Shown here: positions 1 to 7,039 of the stretch, piece by piece
How positions within the stretch are numbered: the first letter of the stretch is position 1
Layout of the letters: each line of letters begins with the position of its first letter
Source: Deltaproteobacteria bacterium
GTDB lineage: Bacteria > Desulfobacterota > DSM-4660 > Desulfatiglandales > B25-G16
Direction: 5' to 3'
DNA: 17,038 nt
Assembly (NCBI GenBank): GCA_018400255.1
Contig: JAGYMO010000059.1
Coordinates: 1-17,038, forward strand
Position numbers and translations under genes: made by a program
The notes under the pieces: model-generated
The model's database searches: none
Told to the model about the DNA's origin: nothing
Seen by the model: the letters and a program-made list of their open reading frames with translations, nothing else

Positions 1-10
1 GCACATTCAT

Positions 11-28
11 CCACGGCTAAAGCCGTGG
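11..28. repeat. Perfect 8-bp-arm palindrome, possible IS200/IS605-type end
   Basis: The arms CCACGGCT and AGCCGTGG surround a 2-nt AA centre. The flanks read TTCATCC before and CTTTCTGC after, which resembles the sub-terminal hairpins of IS200/IS605-family elements. The same hairpin type also occurs as dispersed REP-like palindromes. The window starts 10 bp upstream, so no transposase or second end can be seen, and it cannot be told whether this is an element end, a solo relic or a REP sequence. Confidence 0.4.
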
Positions 29-47
29 CTTTCTGCGGTCGGGGTAA

Positions 48-87
48 AGCCAAATGACCTTAATAAACCTTAAAAGGCCATTTGGCT
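48..87 (-). terminator. Stem-loop downstream of the dodecin gene, likely terminator
   Basis: Fourteen-bp arms at 48-61 and 74-87 flank a 12-nt loop, starting 15 nt past the dodecin stop. On the plus strand one position is an A-C mismatch. In minus-strand RNA the same position becomes a G-U wobble, so the stem is continuous only in the dodecin transcript direction. The U-tract after the stem is short (UUUACC), so this could be a weak terminator or an mRNA 3'-end stabiliser. Confidence 0.6.
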
Positions 88-101
88 AAAAGTTTTAATT
101 T

Positions 102-311
102 TTACTCATGGTATTTAAAAGAAACATTTATCCTTGTCCTGAAGCCAGTAACCTTGCCGTTTTCAATTGTTAAGTCGAGTTTCGTAATCTCTGCAATTCT
201 TAAGTCTTGAAGACTCTTGGAAGCAGTATTAATAGCATTTTTAGCCGCACCTTCCCACGATTCGGGGCTGGTCCCCACAAGTTCAATTATTTTATAAGTA
301 CTCGAATCCAT
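102..311 (-). CDS. Dodecin family small protein
   Basis: This 69-residue protein has the dodecin length and beta-alpha-beta-beta pattern: N-terminal YKIIELVGTSPESW, a helix with GAAKNAINTASKSL, and a closing strand TGFRTRINVSFKY. Dodecins assemble into hollow dodecamers that store or buffer flavins, and sometimes CoA, in the cytosol. Flavin-binding dodecins carry a Trp in the segment LDWFEV. Here the equivalent segment is LRIAEI (residues 37-42) with no Trp, so ligand stacking must differ or the ligand is not a flavin. The start is supported by a strong GGAGGAGG ribosome site 7-8 nt upstream. It is a single-gene unit, separated by about 0.5 kb from the TRAP operon and followed by its own hairpin. 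Family assignment is secure; the ligand is not. Confidence 0.92.
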   Translation of the reverse strand: MDSSTYKIIELVGTSPESWEGAAKNAINTASKSLQDLRIAEITKLDLTIENGKVTGFRTRINVSFKYHE

Positions 312-360
312 AACTTCCTCCTCCTATTTTAATAATATGATTGATTTATTTATCTATATG

Positions 361-374
361 TTTCACCTCCTTTC
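361..374 (-). promoter_or_regulatory. Orphan Shine-Dalgarno sequence in the dodecin leader
   Basis: The minus strand reads GAAAGGAGGTGAAA, a near-perfect complement of the 16S rRNA 3' end, but no ATG, GTG or TTG with a usable reading frame follows at normal spacing. The next triplets are ATA then TAG. It lies about 50 nt upstream of the dodecin's own ribosome site. It resembles 5' mRNA-stabilising SD elements (STAB-SD, GAAAGGAGG) known from Bacillus cry3A. A weak -35-like TTGACC lies at 409-404, but no convincing -10 accompanies it. Confidence 0.4.
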
Positions 375-791
375 AATAATAAAATCTCTTAAATCGAAAT
401 TATGGTCAAGAAGCTTTCGTATATAGTTCTTAAATGTATATAAAACAAAAGATTAAAGTCAATAATAAAAACCGTAGTGCTGCTATTTGACCATTATTGT
501 TAGAAATCCGCACATGCAATCTGTTTTTTTATCTCATAATCAAATTATTAACTGCCCTTCGGGCTGAAAATATGTTTTTATCCTTACTATAGTATAGTAT
601 ATACATGCGTAATATTTATCAAGCAAATGTATTAGGCTAGAGAATCAATTGTATTAAAAAAATAGCATCGGAGAAATACTTGGAGCTTTTTCAGGATTAG
701 TAATAACCTATCTTTCATTAAATTACCATGTTTCATGAAAAATCATGAGCATGTTCGATCACATAATAAAGAATGAAAAGCCTCTAATAAA

Positions 792-833
792 TTAAGCCTA
801 AAGGGAAATCATACTTCAAGCAGTGCGGCTTAA
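792..833 (-). terminator. Possible terminator of the TRAP operon
   Basis: A 7-bp inverted repeat, TTAAGCC (792-798) and GGCTTAA (827-833), begins 4 nt after the dctM stop. In minus-strand RNA it is followed by UUUAUUAG. The 28-nt loop is long for an intrinsic terminator, so the call is tentative. Confidence 0.35.
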
Positions 834-837
834 AAAG

Positions 838-2151
838 TTAATACATCACATTTGGTAAAAAAAGGATAATCTGCGGAAACATGATAAGGATAATAACGCC
901 TGTAATAACAGCAAGCAAGAAGGGCAATATACCTTTAAATATAGATTCAAGGGGAACCTCACCTATAATCCTTCTCGCAACACCAAAGACTACATATACA
1001 TTTATACCAACAGGCGGTGTAATAACCCCCATCTCGGTAGTCATTACAATAATTACTCCGAACCAAATGGGATCATAACCAAGTGCCATGACCACGGGGA
1101 AAAAAATAGGAACTGTAAGTGTAACAAAGGCAAGTGCATCCATGAAACACCCGCCTATAAAATAAATAACTATTACTATACCTATGATGATAAAAGCTGG
1201 CAGATCAAAACCGCTAACCCACGTAGCTATATCAAAGGGGATCCTTGTTACTGCGAGAAATTTACCAAAGATAGTTGCCCCTGCTATAAGCATCATTACC
1301 ATACAAGATGTCCCGAGGGTCTCATAGAGGGCATTTAAAAATCCCTTCCATGTGAGTTGCTTACTTGAAATGGATACAACAAGCATTCCAAAGGCCCCTA
1401 CGGCAGCAGCCTCGGTTGGCGTAAAGAGGCCTATAAACAACCCCCCAATAACCAGTATAAAAACAGCCAGTGTCTCGCTCATACCAAGCAATGACTTGAT
1501 TTTTTCCTTCCAAGTAAAATGATCTCCTGGAGGTCCCTGCTCTGGATACAATGTACAAGTTATATATATGGCTATTATAAATAAAATGGTGACAAGGATT
1601 GCCGGAAAAATGCCCGCAACAAAAAGCGCCCCGATAGACTGCTCAGTCAGGATGCCATAAACTATCATCACAACGCTGGGGGGCATAATCATGCCTAATC
1701 CGCCTCCTGACGCAACTGCCCCCGTTGATAAGGAATCCGCATATTTATATTTTTTCATCTCAGGAAGGCCCACGGTCGCCATTGTGGCCGCTGTAGCAGG
1801 GCTTGATCCACAAACAGCCCCAAAGGCAGTACAGGCTGATACAGTTGCCATTGCAAGCCCTCCCCTCGTGCTACCAAGCCATTTGTAACCTGCATTGTAT
1901 AACCTATGGCTTATACCGCTATTAAATGCCAACTGCCCCATAAGAACAAACAAGGGGATAGTGGTTAGTCCGTAAGAGGCAAATACATCATATATATTTC
2001 TTGATAAAAGGTTTAGGCCACCCTTTCCTGATATCATTATGGTAAAACCTAAATACCCTACCATGGCCATAACATAGGCCACAGGCATCCGGGAAAAAAA
2101 TATGATAACCATTATTAAAATGCCTAAAATACCTATAGTGGTAGGGCTCAT
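838..2151 (-). CDS. dctM: TRAP transporter large permease subunit (DctM family)
   Basis: This 437-residue, strongly hydrophobic protein has the length of a free-standing DctM, whose family has about 11-12 membrane helices. It forms the ion-coupled translocation channel of a TRAP transporter in the cytoplasmic membrane and partners with DctQ and the binding protein DctP. Family features include the N-terminal ILGILIMVIIFFSRMPVAY segment, a Gly/Ala/Thr-rich region (GAVCGSSPATAATMATVGLP, roughly residues 111-130) and the C-terminal EMGVITPPVGINVYV motif. Its ATG overlaps the dctQ stop by 4 nt (ATGA), so the two are translationally coupled. TRAP permeases usually move carboxylates or sialic-acid-like acids with sodium, but the substrate cannot be read from this subunit. 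Family confidence is very high. Confidence 0.95.
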   Translation of the reverse strand: MSPTTIGILGILIMVIIFFSRMPVAYVMAMVGYLGFTIMISGKGGLNLLSRNIYDVFASYGLTTIPLFVLMGQLAFNSGISHRLYNAGYKWLGSTRGGLAMATVSACTAFGAVCGSSPATAATMATVGLPEMKKYKYADSLSTGAVASGGGLGMIMPPSVVMIVYGILTEQSIGALFVAGIFPAILVTILFIIAIYITCTLYPEQGPPGDHFTWKEKIKSLLGMSETLAVFILVIGGLFIGLFTPTEAAAVGAFGMLVVSISSKQLTWKGFLNALYETLGTSCMVMMLIAGATIFGKFLAVTRIPFDIATWVSGFDLPAFIIIGIVIVIYFIGGCFMDALAFVTLTVPIFFPVVMALGYDPIWFGVIIVMTTEMGVITPPVGINVYVVFGVARRIIGEVPLESIFKGILPFLLAVITGVIILIMFPQIILFLPNVMY

Positions 2152-2633
2152 TCGGACTTTAACCTTTTTATATTTTTAATAATTTCTTGCAGTATAAAAA
2201 GAAGAAAAATAAGAAAGCAAAATGATACAATATAGATTATAATATGGGTAGGGAATTGCAGATTTAAGGAAACCTCCCCGGATTTATGCATTGTATTAGC
2301 ATATAAAGCCATTCTCCAGGTTACAAGGGCAAACAATGCAAGGCTTAAAATTGCCGCGCATGTGTCAATAATTAACTGAGTCTTGGTCGATAAAAGACGC
2401 ACTAAAAGCTCTACACCTACATGACCCTTGCTTTTATGAGTGTAGGGAAGCGCCATAGCCACTGCCAGAGTTGACATAGAGGCAACAAGTTCAACTGACC
2501 CAAAAATCGGGTGGCGAAATAATCTCCCTACTACATCCGCGCAGGTTAAAAAGGTCATGCCAACAAGACATGCAGCGCCTATAATTTTTAGCTTATCTGA
2601 AATCCAATCAATTATATTTGAAAAGGTATCCAT
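2148..2633 (-). CDS. dctQ: TRAP transporter small permease subunit (DctQ family)
   Basis: The protein has 161 residues and four predicted membrane helices near 16-35, 46-64, 87-108 and 128-151, the DctQ topology. DctQ is a membrane scaffold that pairs with DctM. It carries the typical cytosolic helix after the first membrane segment (DVVGRLFRHPIFG) and ends in a basic tail. The ribosome site is weak (GGAA about 9 nt upstream). The gene is preceded by a 33-nt hairpin that separates it from dctP, and its stop overlaps the dctM start. Sequence conservation in DctQ is low, so the call rests on size, topology and position between dctP and dctM. Confidence 0.92.
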   Translation of the reverse strand: MDTFSNIIDWISDKLKIIGAACLVGMTFLTCADVVGRLFRHPIFGSVELVASMSTLAVAMALPYTHKSKGHVGVELLVRLLSTKTQLIIDTCAAILSLALFALVTWRMALYANTMHKSGEVSLNLQFPTHIIIYIVSFCFLIFLLFILQEIIKNIKRLKSE

Positions 2634-2673
2634 AAATCAAATTTCCTTAATTAAAAGCAAAACACTAATACAA

Positions 2674-2706
2674 AGGGGCCCTAGCCTAAATTAAAGGCTG
2701 GCCCCT
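2674..2706 (-). promoter_or_regulatory. Intercistronic hairpin between dctP and dctQ
   Basis: The outer arms AGGGGCC (2674-2680) and GGCCCCT (2700-2706) and inner arms AGCCT (2683-2687) and AGGCT (2695-2699) form a 12-bp stem with a 2-nt bulge and a 7-nt loop. Only a short U run follows in the transcript. Such stems between a binding-protein gene and its permease genes commonly cause partial termination or protect the upstream mRNA, so binding protein exceeds permease. That role is inferred here. Confidence 0.6.
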
Positions 2707-2720
2707 CCCTTATAAACAAT

Positions 2721-3746
2721 TTATTTGCTATATTTGGCAATGGTTTCCATGGTTAAGTCAACAATTTCCTTACCATTAAATCCCTTTCCATCCATTTCCT
2801 TTATGTATTCGTCAATAACCGGCCTTACAGCATCCTTCCATTTGGCAGATTCTTTTGCGTCAAGCCCAATTATCACACCGCCATGATTGAGGAAATAATT
2901 AATGCCCTCCATGTCGCTGTCATCCCAGGCAGCTCCATGTCTTTCAATCCATTCCTGATTAATGTCTTCTATTATTTTCTGAACATCTGCAGGCAGTGAA
3001 TTCCATTTATCTATGTTCATGACAACAAAAAATGAGGTAGTATATGCTGCGGAAAATGCGGCTGCAGCATAGTTTGTCAACTCACCCAACCTCCAACCTT
3101 TATTAGTTTCAAATGGATAAGCAGAGCCATCTACTACACCCTTCTGAACCATTTGATAGGTCTCCGGCATTGGGGCTGCAACCGGAGTAGCTCCAAGGGC
3201 CGTTATAAATTTTGCACTTAATCCAGTGCCACGTAACTTCAAGCCCTTTAACTCCTCTAACTTTGTCACCATTTTACCCTTCGTGTGAATAATACCAGGG
3301 CCATGGGCGTGAAGATACATTACCTTTGTGTCCTGTAGCTCTTTTGGGTTAAGTTTATTAGCCACATCATTTACGACATTGGTGGCAATCTTTCCATTGG
3401 GATAGCCTAATGGAAGATCAACAGCAGCCATTACAGGAAAACGCCCTCTAGTGTAGGCCAAACAGGAAAACCCTAAATCAGATAAGCCTGTCACAACCCC
3501 ATCATAGCACTGATTTGCTTTTGTCAATGTGCCGCCCGGGTAATGTTCCACTTTAACCCTTCCATCAGTTCGCTTTTCAACCTCTTTGCACCATGCATCA
3601 GCCAATTTCGCCTGAATATGCGTTGGCGGAAAAAAGTTGCTATAGGTAAGCTTAATTTGAGCTGCCTCAGCCTTTATGGATCCCATTGCAAAAAAGGCAA
3701 CCCCTAAAAGGCTAACAAAAAAAACCAAAAATATCTTCTTTTTCAT
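2721..3746 (-). CDS. dctP: TRAP transporter periplasmic substrate-binding protein (DctP family)
   Basis: This 341-residue protein starts with a clear Sec signal peptide: MKKK, a hydrophobic core to about residue 22, and probable cleavage after the AEA or AEAA at 26-29. The mature part has the DctP-fold signatures. KLRGTG contains Arg172, the position of the conserved arginine that salt-bridges a substrate carboxylate, and is followed by GATPVAAPMPETYQMVQKGV. It would capture an organic acid in the periplasm and deliver it to DctQM. The start is backed by a GGAGGG ribosome site 8 nt upstream. It is the first gene of the operon. The conserved Arg suggests a carboxylate ligand, but no specific substrate can be named. 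Confidence 0.95.
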   Translation of the reverse strand: MKKKIFLVFFVSLLGVAFFAMGSIKAEAAQIKLTYSNFFPPTHIQAKLADAWCKEVEKRTDGRVKVEHYPGGTLTKANQCYDGVVTGLSDLGFSCLAYTRGRFPVMAAVDLPLGYPNGKIATNVVNDVANKLNPKELQDTKVMYLHAHGPGIIHTKGKMVTKLEELKGLKLRGTGLSAKFITALGATPVAAPMPETYQMVQKGVVDGSAYPFETNKGWRLGELTNYAAAAFSAAYTTSFFVVMNIDKWNSLPADVQKIIEDINQEWIERHGAAWDDSDMEGINYFLNHGGVIIGLDAKESAKWKDAVRPVIDEYIKEMDGKGFNGKEIVDLTMETIAKYSK

Positions 3747-4050
3747 TTGACCACCCTCCTAATTAAAGATTGAGTATAGCACCTACTATCGCCCAAAAAA
3801 TATTATTACTGTTCTCACCCCCTTTTATTATATTTCCTGAATAAACATATGCCAATTGAAAAATCCTTTAAGGATCGAAAAATAATGAGGCATAAACATT
3901 ATATAGTAAGCCCTGCATCAGCTATCGAACAATAAAAATTGATACATCATTTCCAAAAACAGCAAATATACGGCTTTAAATCTTTAATCCACTGATCTAT
4001 TATTTCCCGTTCATTAATGAAAACAGTCTCTCACAGTATTTGCCATAGCG

Positions 4051-4081
4051 TTCGGCCGAATAGTTAGCTATATTATAGCTA
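4051..4081. promoter_or_regulatory. Two adjacent perfect palindromes, candidate operator
   Basis: TTCGGCCGAA (4051-4060) is a perfect 10-bp palindrome. Four bases further lies TAGCTATA-T-TATAGCTA (4065-4081), a perfect 17-nt palindrome. They lie at and just downstream of the start point predicted for the candidate minus-strand promoter at 4089-4117, a natural repressor position. No regulator gene sits next to them, so the binding factor is unknown. Confidence 0.4.
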
Positions 4082-4088
4082 TATAAAA

Positions 4089-4117
4089 CTCATAGAAAAA
4101 AATGATATGTATGTCAA
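4089..4117 (-). promoter_or_regulatory. Candidate sigma-70 promoter for the TRAP operon
   Basis: On the minus strand a perfect TTGACA -35 (4117-4112) is followed after 17 nt by TATGAG (4094-4089), which matches four of six -10 consensus bases. It begins 14 nt past the iorB stop and would give a leader of roughly 335 nt before dctP. The exact -35 and ideal spacing favour it; the imperfect -10 and long leader argue for caution. Confidence 0.35.
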
Positions 4118-4130
4118 GGATAATTTTTTA

Positions 4131-4691
4131 TTAACAATTATAAGCCACCTTAAATCCAGCGTTAAATATATCTAAGTTAGAAACCCTCAATTTTTCAGGA
4201 CTAATGTTATCAATTGTCCTTTCAAGCTCTTTATACCTTACAGCCCCCCCATTAAATCCAGTAAAATAGCCTAAAAGCGCAAGGTTTACTGACTTAGGCG
4301 CACCCATTTCAACAGCAGTTTGTGTAGCCGAAAAACAATGATACATTATCCCATGATCTTCAAGATAGGCCCTTACATTTTCCCTTGGAAAATTACCTGG
4401 ATTCGCGTTAACATACATGCTGCCCCCCCGCTTGAGAAACGGTAGGTTTCTATATGCCTCATTTTCCTCAAGAGCCAAAAGGAAATCTGCGGTTCCTGCC
4501 CTTATAAGAGAGCCTTTTACCTCTCCAAGTCTTAAGTGTGACACCACAGAACCACCCCTCTGAGCCATGCCATGAGTCTCGGCGCCCATTACACTAAGAC
4601 CCTTATCCATTGCAGCCTGGGCAAATAATTTTGTCATAAAAAGAATTCCCTGCCCCCCTAATCCGCATAACAATATATTGGTTGTCGTCAT
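4131..4691 (-). CDS. iorB: Indolepyruvate ferredoxin oxidoreductase, beta (gamma-domain) subunit
   Basis: At 186 residues it has the usual IorB length. It opens with the family signature NILLCGLGGQGILFMTKLFA (residues 5-24) and continues with AETHGMAQRGGSVVSHLRLG, typical of the gamma domain of 2-oxoacid:ferredoxin oxidoreductases. With IorA it catalyses CoA- and ferredoxin-dependent oxidative decarboxylation of aryl-pyruvates to aryl-acetyl-CoA in the cytosol; the reaction can run reductively in some anaerobes. The gene lies downstream of iorA, but across an unusually long 185-nt gap. The start has only a weak AAGG ribosome site. The likely substrates are indole-, phenyl- or 4-hydroxyphenylpyruvate. 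Confidence 0.93.
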   Translation of the reverse strand: MTTTNILLCGLGGQGILFMTKLFAQAAMDKGLSVMGAETHGMAQRGGSVVSHLRLGEVKGSLIRAGTADFLLALEENEAYRNLPFLKRGGSMYVNANPGNFPRENVRAYLEDHGIMYHCFSATQTAVEMGAPKSVNLALLGYFTGFNGGAVRYKELERTIDNISPEKLRVSNLDIFNAGFKVAYNC

Positions 4692-4876
4692 AGCCTTTAT
4701 CTACAATTTATATAAAAGATTCTACTGACTGAACAAATGATAAACATCCGATCATGTAGCAAAGCATACTTCTAAGTTACATTATACAACATTTTAAAAA
4801 ATTTAATGCCATAGTGTAAAAAAACCCTCCCATTAATTATCAAGGTAATAAAAAAACAACTAAAACACTTCTACCT

Positions 4877-6742
4877 TCAACCTTCATGCACTTCTACTAT
4901 AGCACCTTTTGGACAAACCTGAATACATTCACCACAATCCACACATATCTCCCTATTAATGTTAACTCTTCCAAGCTCATCATCATGGTAAAGGGCCGGG
5001 CATTCAAATTGCTCAAGACAAATATTGCATTCTACACAATCATCTGTAACAATAACCTTTTTCTTTACTGGCACTCCCTCATCCTTGTATGCAATAACAC
5101 AGGGATGTCTCGAAATTATTACTGCAATTCCACCTTCAGGATCATTCACATAGTCAGTTGCCCTTTTAAGTAATCTTATCATTTTATCAATATCATAAGA
5201 GTCAACAATCTCAATAAAATTGACTCCACAACCTTCAACAATTCTTTCTAAGGATATAGCATTTCCCTTGCTACCATCCGCCCTTATGCCTAAGCCAGGA
5301 GTCGGCTGCATACCTGTCATGGCAGTTGTCATATTATCCAGAATAACAAGTATAAATCGTGCACCGTTATACACTGCATTTAATAAGCCAGCCGTGCCGG
5401 AATGAAAAAATGTTGAGTCCCCAATAGTGGCTACGATAGGTTGCTGCACTTCGTCCTGATCGAATGAATGATAAAAGCCTGCCGCCATAGTTATAGCAGC
5501 ACCCATATCTAAAACTGTATCCACACCCCCAAGGTTTACCCCCAAGGTATAGCAGCCTATGTCTGATGTGAAAATCGCCTTAGGCCGAGCCTTTTTTATT
5601 GCAAAAAAAGATGGTCTATGGGGGCATCCAGGGCATAAGGTTGGTCTTCTAACTGGAAGCTGCAAGCCGCCAACTAAATCTGTTATTTCATTATCATCTT
5701 CTGGATTCAAAGGTTTGAGACTCATTTGCCCCAGAACCTGGCTGATCAGTTTATGTATAACCTGAGGAACAAGTTCACCCTCAGAGGGAATATGACCGGA
5801 AAGCCGGCCTAAAACCTTTTTTTTATCCCTAAGAAGATATTCAATAAGTGTATCTGTCTCCTCTATTACCAGCACCTTTTCGCATGCTGATGTGAATTCT
5901 TCCGCCAGGTCATCAGGAAATGGATATGGGGTACCTATCTTCAAAAATGGAATATCGTTCCGTTCTTCCTCTGATAAAAAATCCCTGATAACGGCAGAAG
6001 GTATGCCAGCCGCAATTATACCCAGGGGATATTTCTTACCTGGTTCAAGGTTATGAAAATTAAAATCCGACAGGGTGTTAAACCTTCTTCCTATATCCAG
6101 CAATTTTTTGTTTAATTCCCCGTGTAGTTTGAGTCGAAATCGTGGCGTAGCCGCCCACCTTGATGGATTTTTTGTGAAAGATGCTGCCTTATTGTTTGAT
6201 CTAATCTCACCAAATGTTATACTTTGACGAGCATGGGACACCCTGATAGCCGGCCTTAATATTACTGGTATTTCAAACTCCTCTGATATATCAAAGGCCA
6301 TGCCTACCATCTCTCTGGCCTCCTGTGGGCTAGAGGGGTCTAATACGGGTACCTTTGCAAGTCTCGCCATAAAACGTGTATCCTGTTCAGTCTGTGAAGA
6401 ATGAGGTCCGGGATCGTCACATGATATAATAACAAGACCGCCTATATTTCCAAGATAAGCCGCGCTCATTAACGAATCCGCGGCCACATTAAGCCCAACT
6501 TGTTTCATGCAACATGCCGCCCTCTTCCCGGTGATGGCAGCAGCAAAGGCCGTATCAAATGCAACCTTTTCGTTAGTCGACCATTCCGTATATGTATTAA
6601 GCTTTTCTGATTTTACAAATCTAACAACCTCTGGTAAAATCTCAGAGCTTGGCGTACCGGGATAAGATGTGACTACCTGGCATCCAAATTCTACAAGTCC
6701 CAAGGCTATAGCGCCATTACCAAGCAATATTTCCTGTCTCAT
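4877..6742 (-). CDS. iorA: Indolepyruvate ferredoxin oxidoreductase, alpha subunit
   Basis: The 621 residues cover the full IorA architecture. The N-terminal pyrimidine-binding domain has TSYPGTPSSEI (25-35). The thiamine-pyrophosphate domain includes CPGCPHR (370-376), GDSTFFHSG (441-449) and ILDNMTTAMTG (467-477). A C-terminal bacterial ferredoxin domain has two four-cysteine sets (C569, C572, C575, C581 and C600, C603, C606, C610) for two [4Fe-4S] clusters. It oxidatively decarboxylates aryl-pyruvates and passes electrons to ferredoxin, or runs in reverse to make aryl-pyruvates from activated arylacetates. Its ATG overlaps the stop of the upstream small four-cysteine protein by 4 nt, so the two are translationally coupled. 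iorB follows after 185 nt. All catalytic and cluster residues appear intact. Confidence 0.96.
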   Translation of the reverse strand: MRQEILLGNGAIALGLVEFGCQVVTSYPGTPSSEILPEVVRFVKSEKLNTYTEWSTNEKVAFDTAFAAAITGKRAACCMKQVGLNVAADSLMSAAYLGNIGGLVIISCDDPGPHSSQTEQDTRFMARLAKVPVLDPSSPQEAREMVGMAFDISEEFEIPVILRPAIRVSHARQSITFGEIRSNNKAASFTKNPSRWAATPRFRLKLHGELNKKLLDIGRRFNTLSDFNFHNLEPGKKYPLGIIAAGIPSAVIRDFLSEEERNDIPFLKIGTPYPFPDDLAEEFTSACEKVLVIEETDTLIEYLLRDKKKVLGRLSGHIPSEGELVPQVIHKLISQVLGQMSLKPLNPEDDNEITDLVGGLQLPVRRPTLCPGCPHRPSFFAIKKARPKAIFTSDIGCYTLGVNLGGVDTVLDMGAAITMAAGFYHSFDQDEVQQPIVATIGDSTFFHSGTAGLLNAVYNGARFILVILDNMTTAMTGMQPTPGLGIRADGSKGNAISLERIVEGCGVNFIEIVDSYDIDKMIRLLKRATDYVNDPEGGIAVIISRHPCVIAYKDEGVPVKKKVIVTDDCVECNICLEQFECPALYHDDELGRVNINREICVDCGECIQVCPKGAIVEVHEG

Positions 6743-7020
6743 GACTTTTCTGCCTTTACCTTTTTAGCCTTTTCAATCAATTCCACAATGCTGGCCACCT
6801 TTGGTTTAACCTCCGATTCAAAGGCCTTTTTCCACTCTTCTTCAGTCAGTTTTTGTCTGAAATATTCATACACTGGAAAATAAAGGTACCAGCAATCAAG
6901 CGCCATACGGCAGGGAAGACCATTGTTTTCCTTGGAGCAGTATGAAAAGGAAATTTTATGGCCCAGCCTGGGACATCGGATCTGAAAATCCTCTTCTGGC
7001 GGGGTAATGCTATTGTTCAT
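6739..7020 (-). CDS. Small four-cysteine protein coupled to iorA, function unknown
   Basis: This 93-residue protein has an N-terminal region with four cysteines, C16, C28, C37 and C43 (C-x11-C-x8-C-x5-C). Its anchor motifs are RCPRLG, YCSK, GLPC and DCW. An aromatic stretch (WYLYFPVYEYF, 44-54) follows, and then a charged helical tail rich in Lys and Glu. The pattern suggests a zinc or iron-sulfur site, but no named domain is recognised. The stop overlaps the iorA start (ATGA), so it is made in step with IorA and may be an accessory or electron-transfer partner. A 13-bp-stem hairpin ends 19 nt upstream, and the ribosome site is weak (AGGTAGATAGAG). The overlap, codon pattern and conserved-looking cysteines make it a real gene. 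Confidence 0.85.
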   Translation of the reverse strand: MNNSITPPEEDFQIRCPRLGHKISFSYCSKENNGLPCRMALDCWYLYFPVYEYFRQKLTEEEWKKAFESEVKPKVASIVELIEKAKKVKAEKS

Positions 7021-7039
7021 CTCTATCTACCTGCTTTAA

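Larger units (their letters stand above)
312..837. other. AT-rich intergenic region between dodecin and dctM
   Basis: Besides the dodecin ribosome site and the orphan SD (361-374), this stretch holds a tiny GCCC-TTC-GGGC hairpin at 554-564 and a possible dctM terminator at 792-833. A stop-to-stop frame at 658-738 on the plus strand encodes a hydrophobic piece of about 25 residues without a start codon; it may be chance or the decayed tail of a membrane protein. Nothing else is recognisable. Confidence 0.6.
3747..4130. other. Regulatory gap between iorB and dctP
   Basis: This AT-rich 384-bp stretch contains the dctP ribosome site at its left end, a 13-bp palindrome ATCCTTTAAGGAT (3863-3875), a perfect 12-bp palindrome TTCATTAATGAA (4010-4021), a palindrome pair at 4051-4081 and a promoter-like TTGACA (4117-4112). 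No reading frame with a ribosome site was found. It probably holds the TRAP operon promoter and its operators. Confidence 0.55.

Noticed and set aside
554..564. GCCC-TTC-GGGC mini hairpin as a terminator
   Set aside because: Four-bp stem, no following T-tract on either strand, and no gene ends next to it.
658..738. Hydrophobic peptide frame that could be a decayed membrane protein tail
   Set aside because: About 25 codons, no start codon, no match recognised; too short to call a pseudogene.
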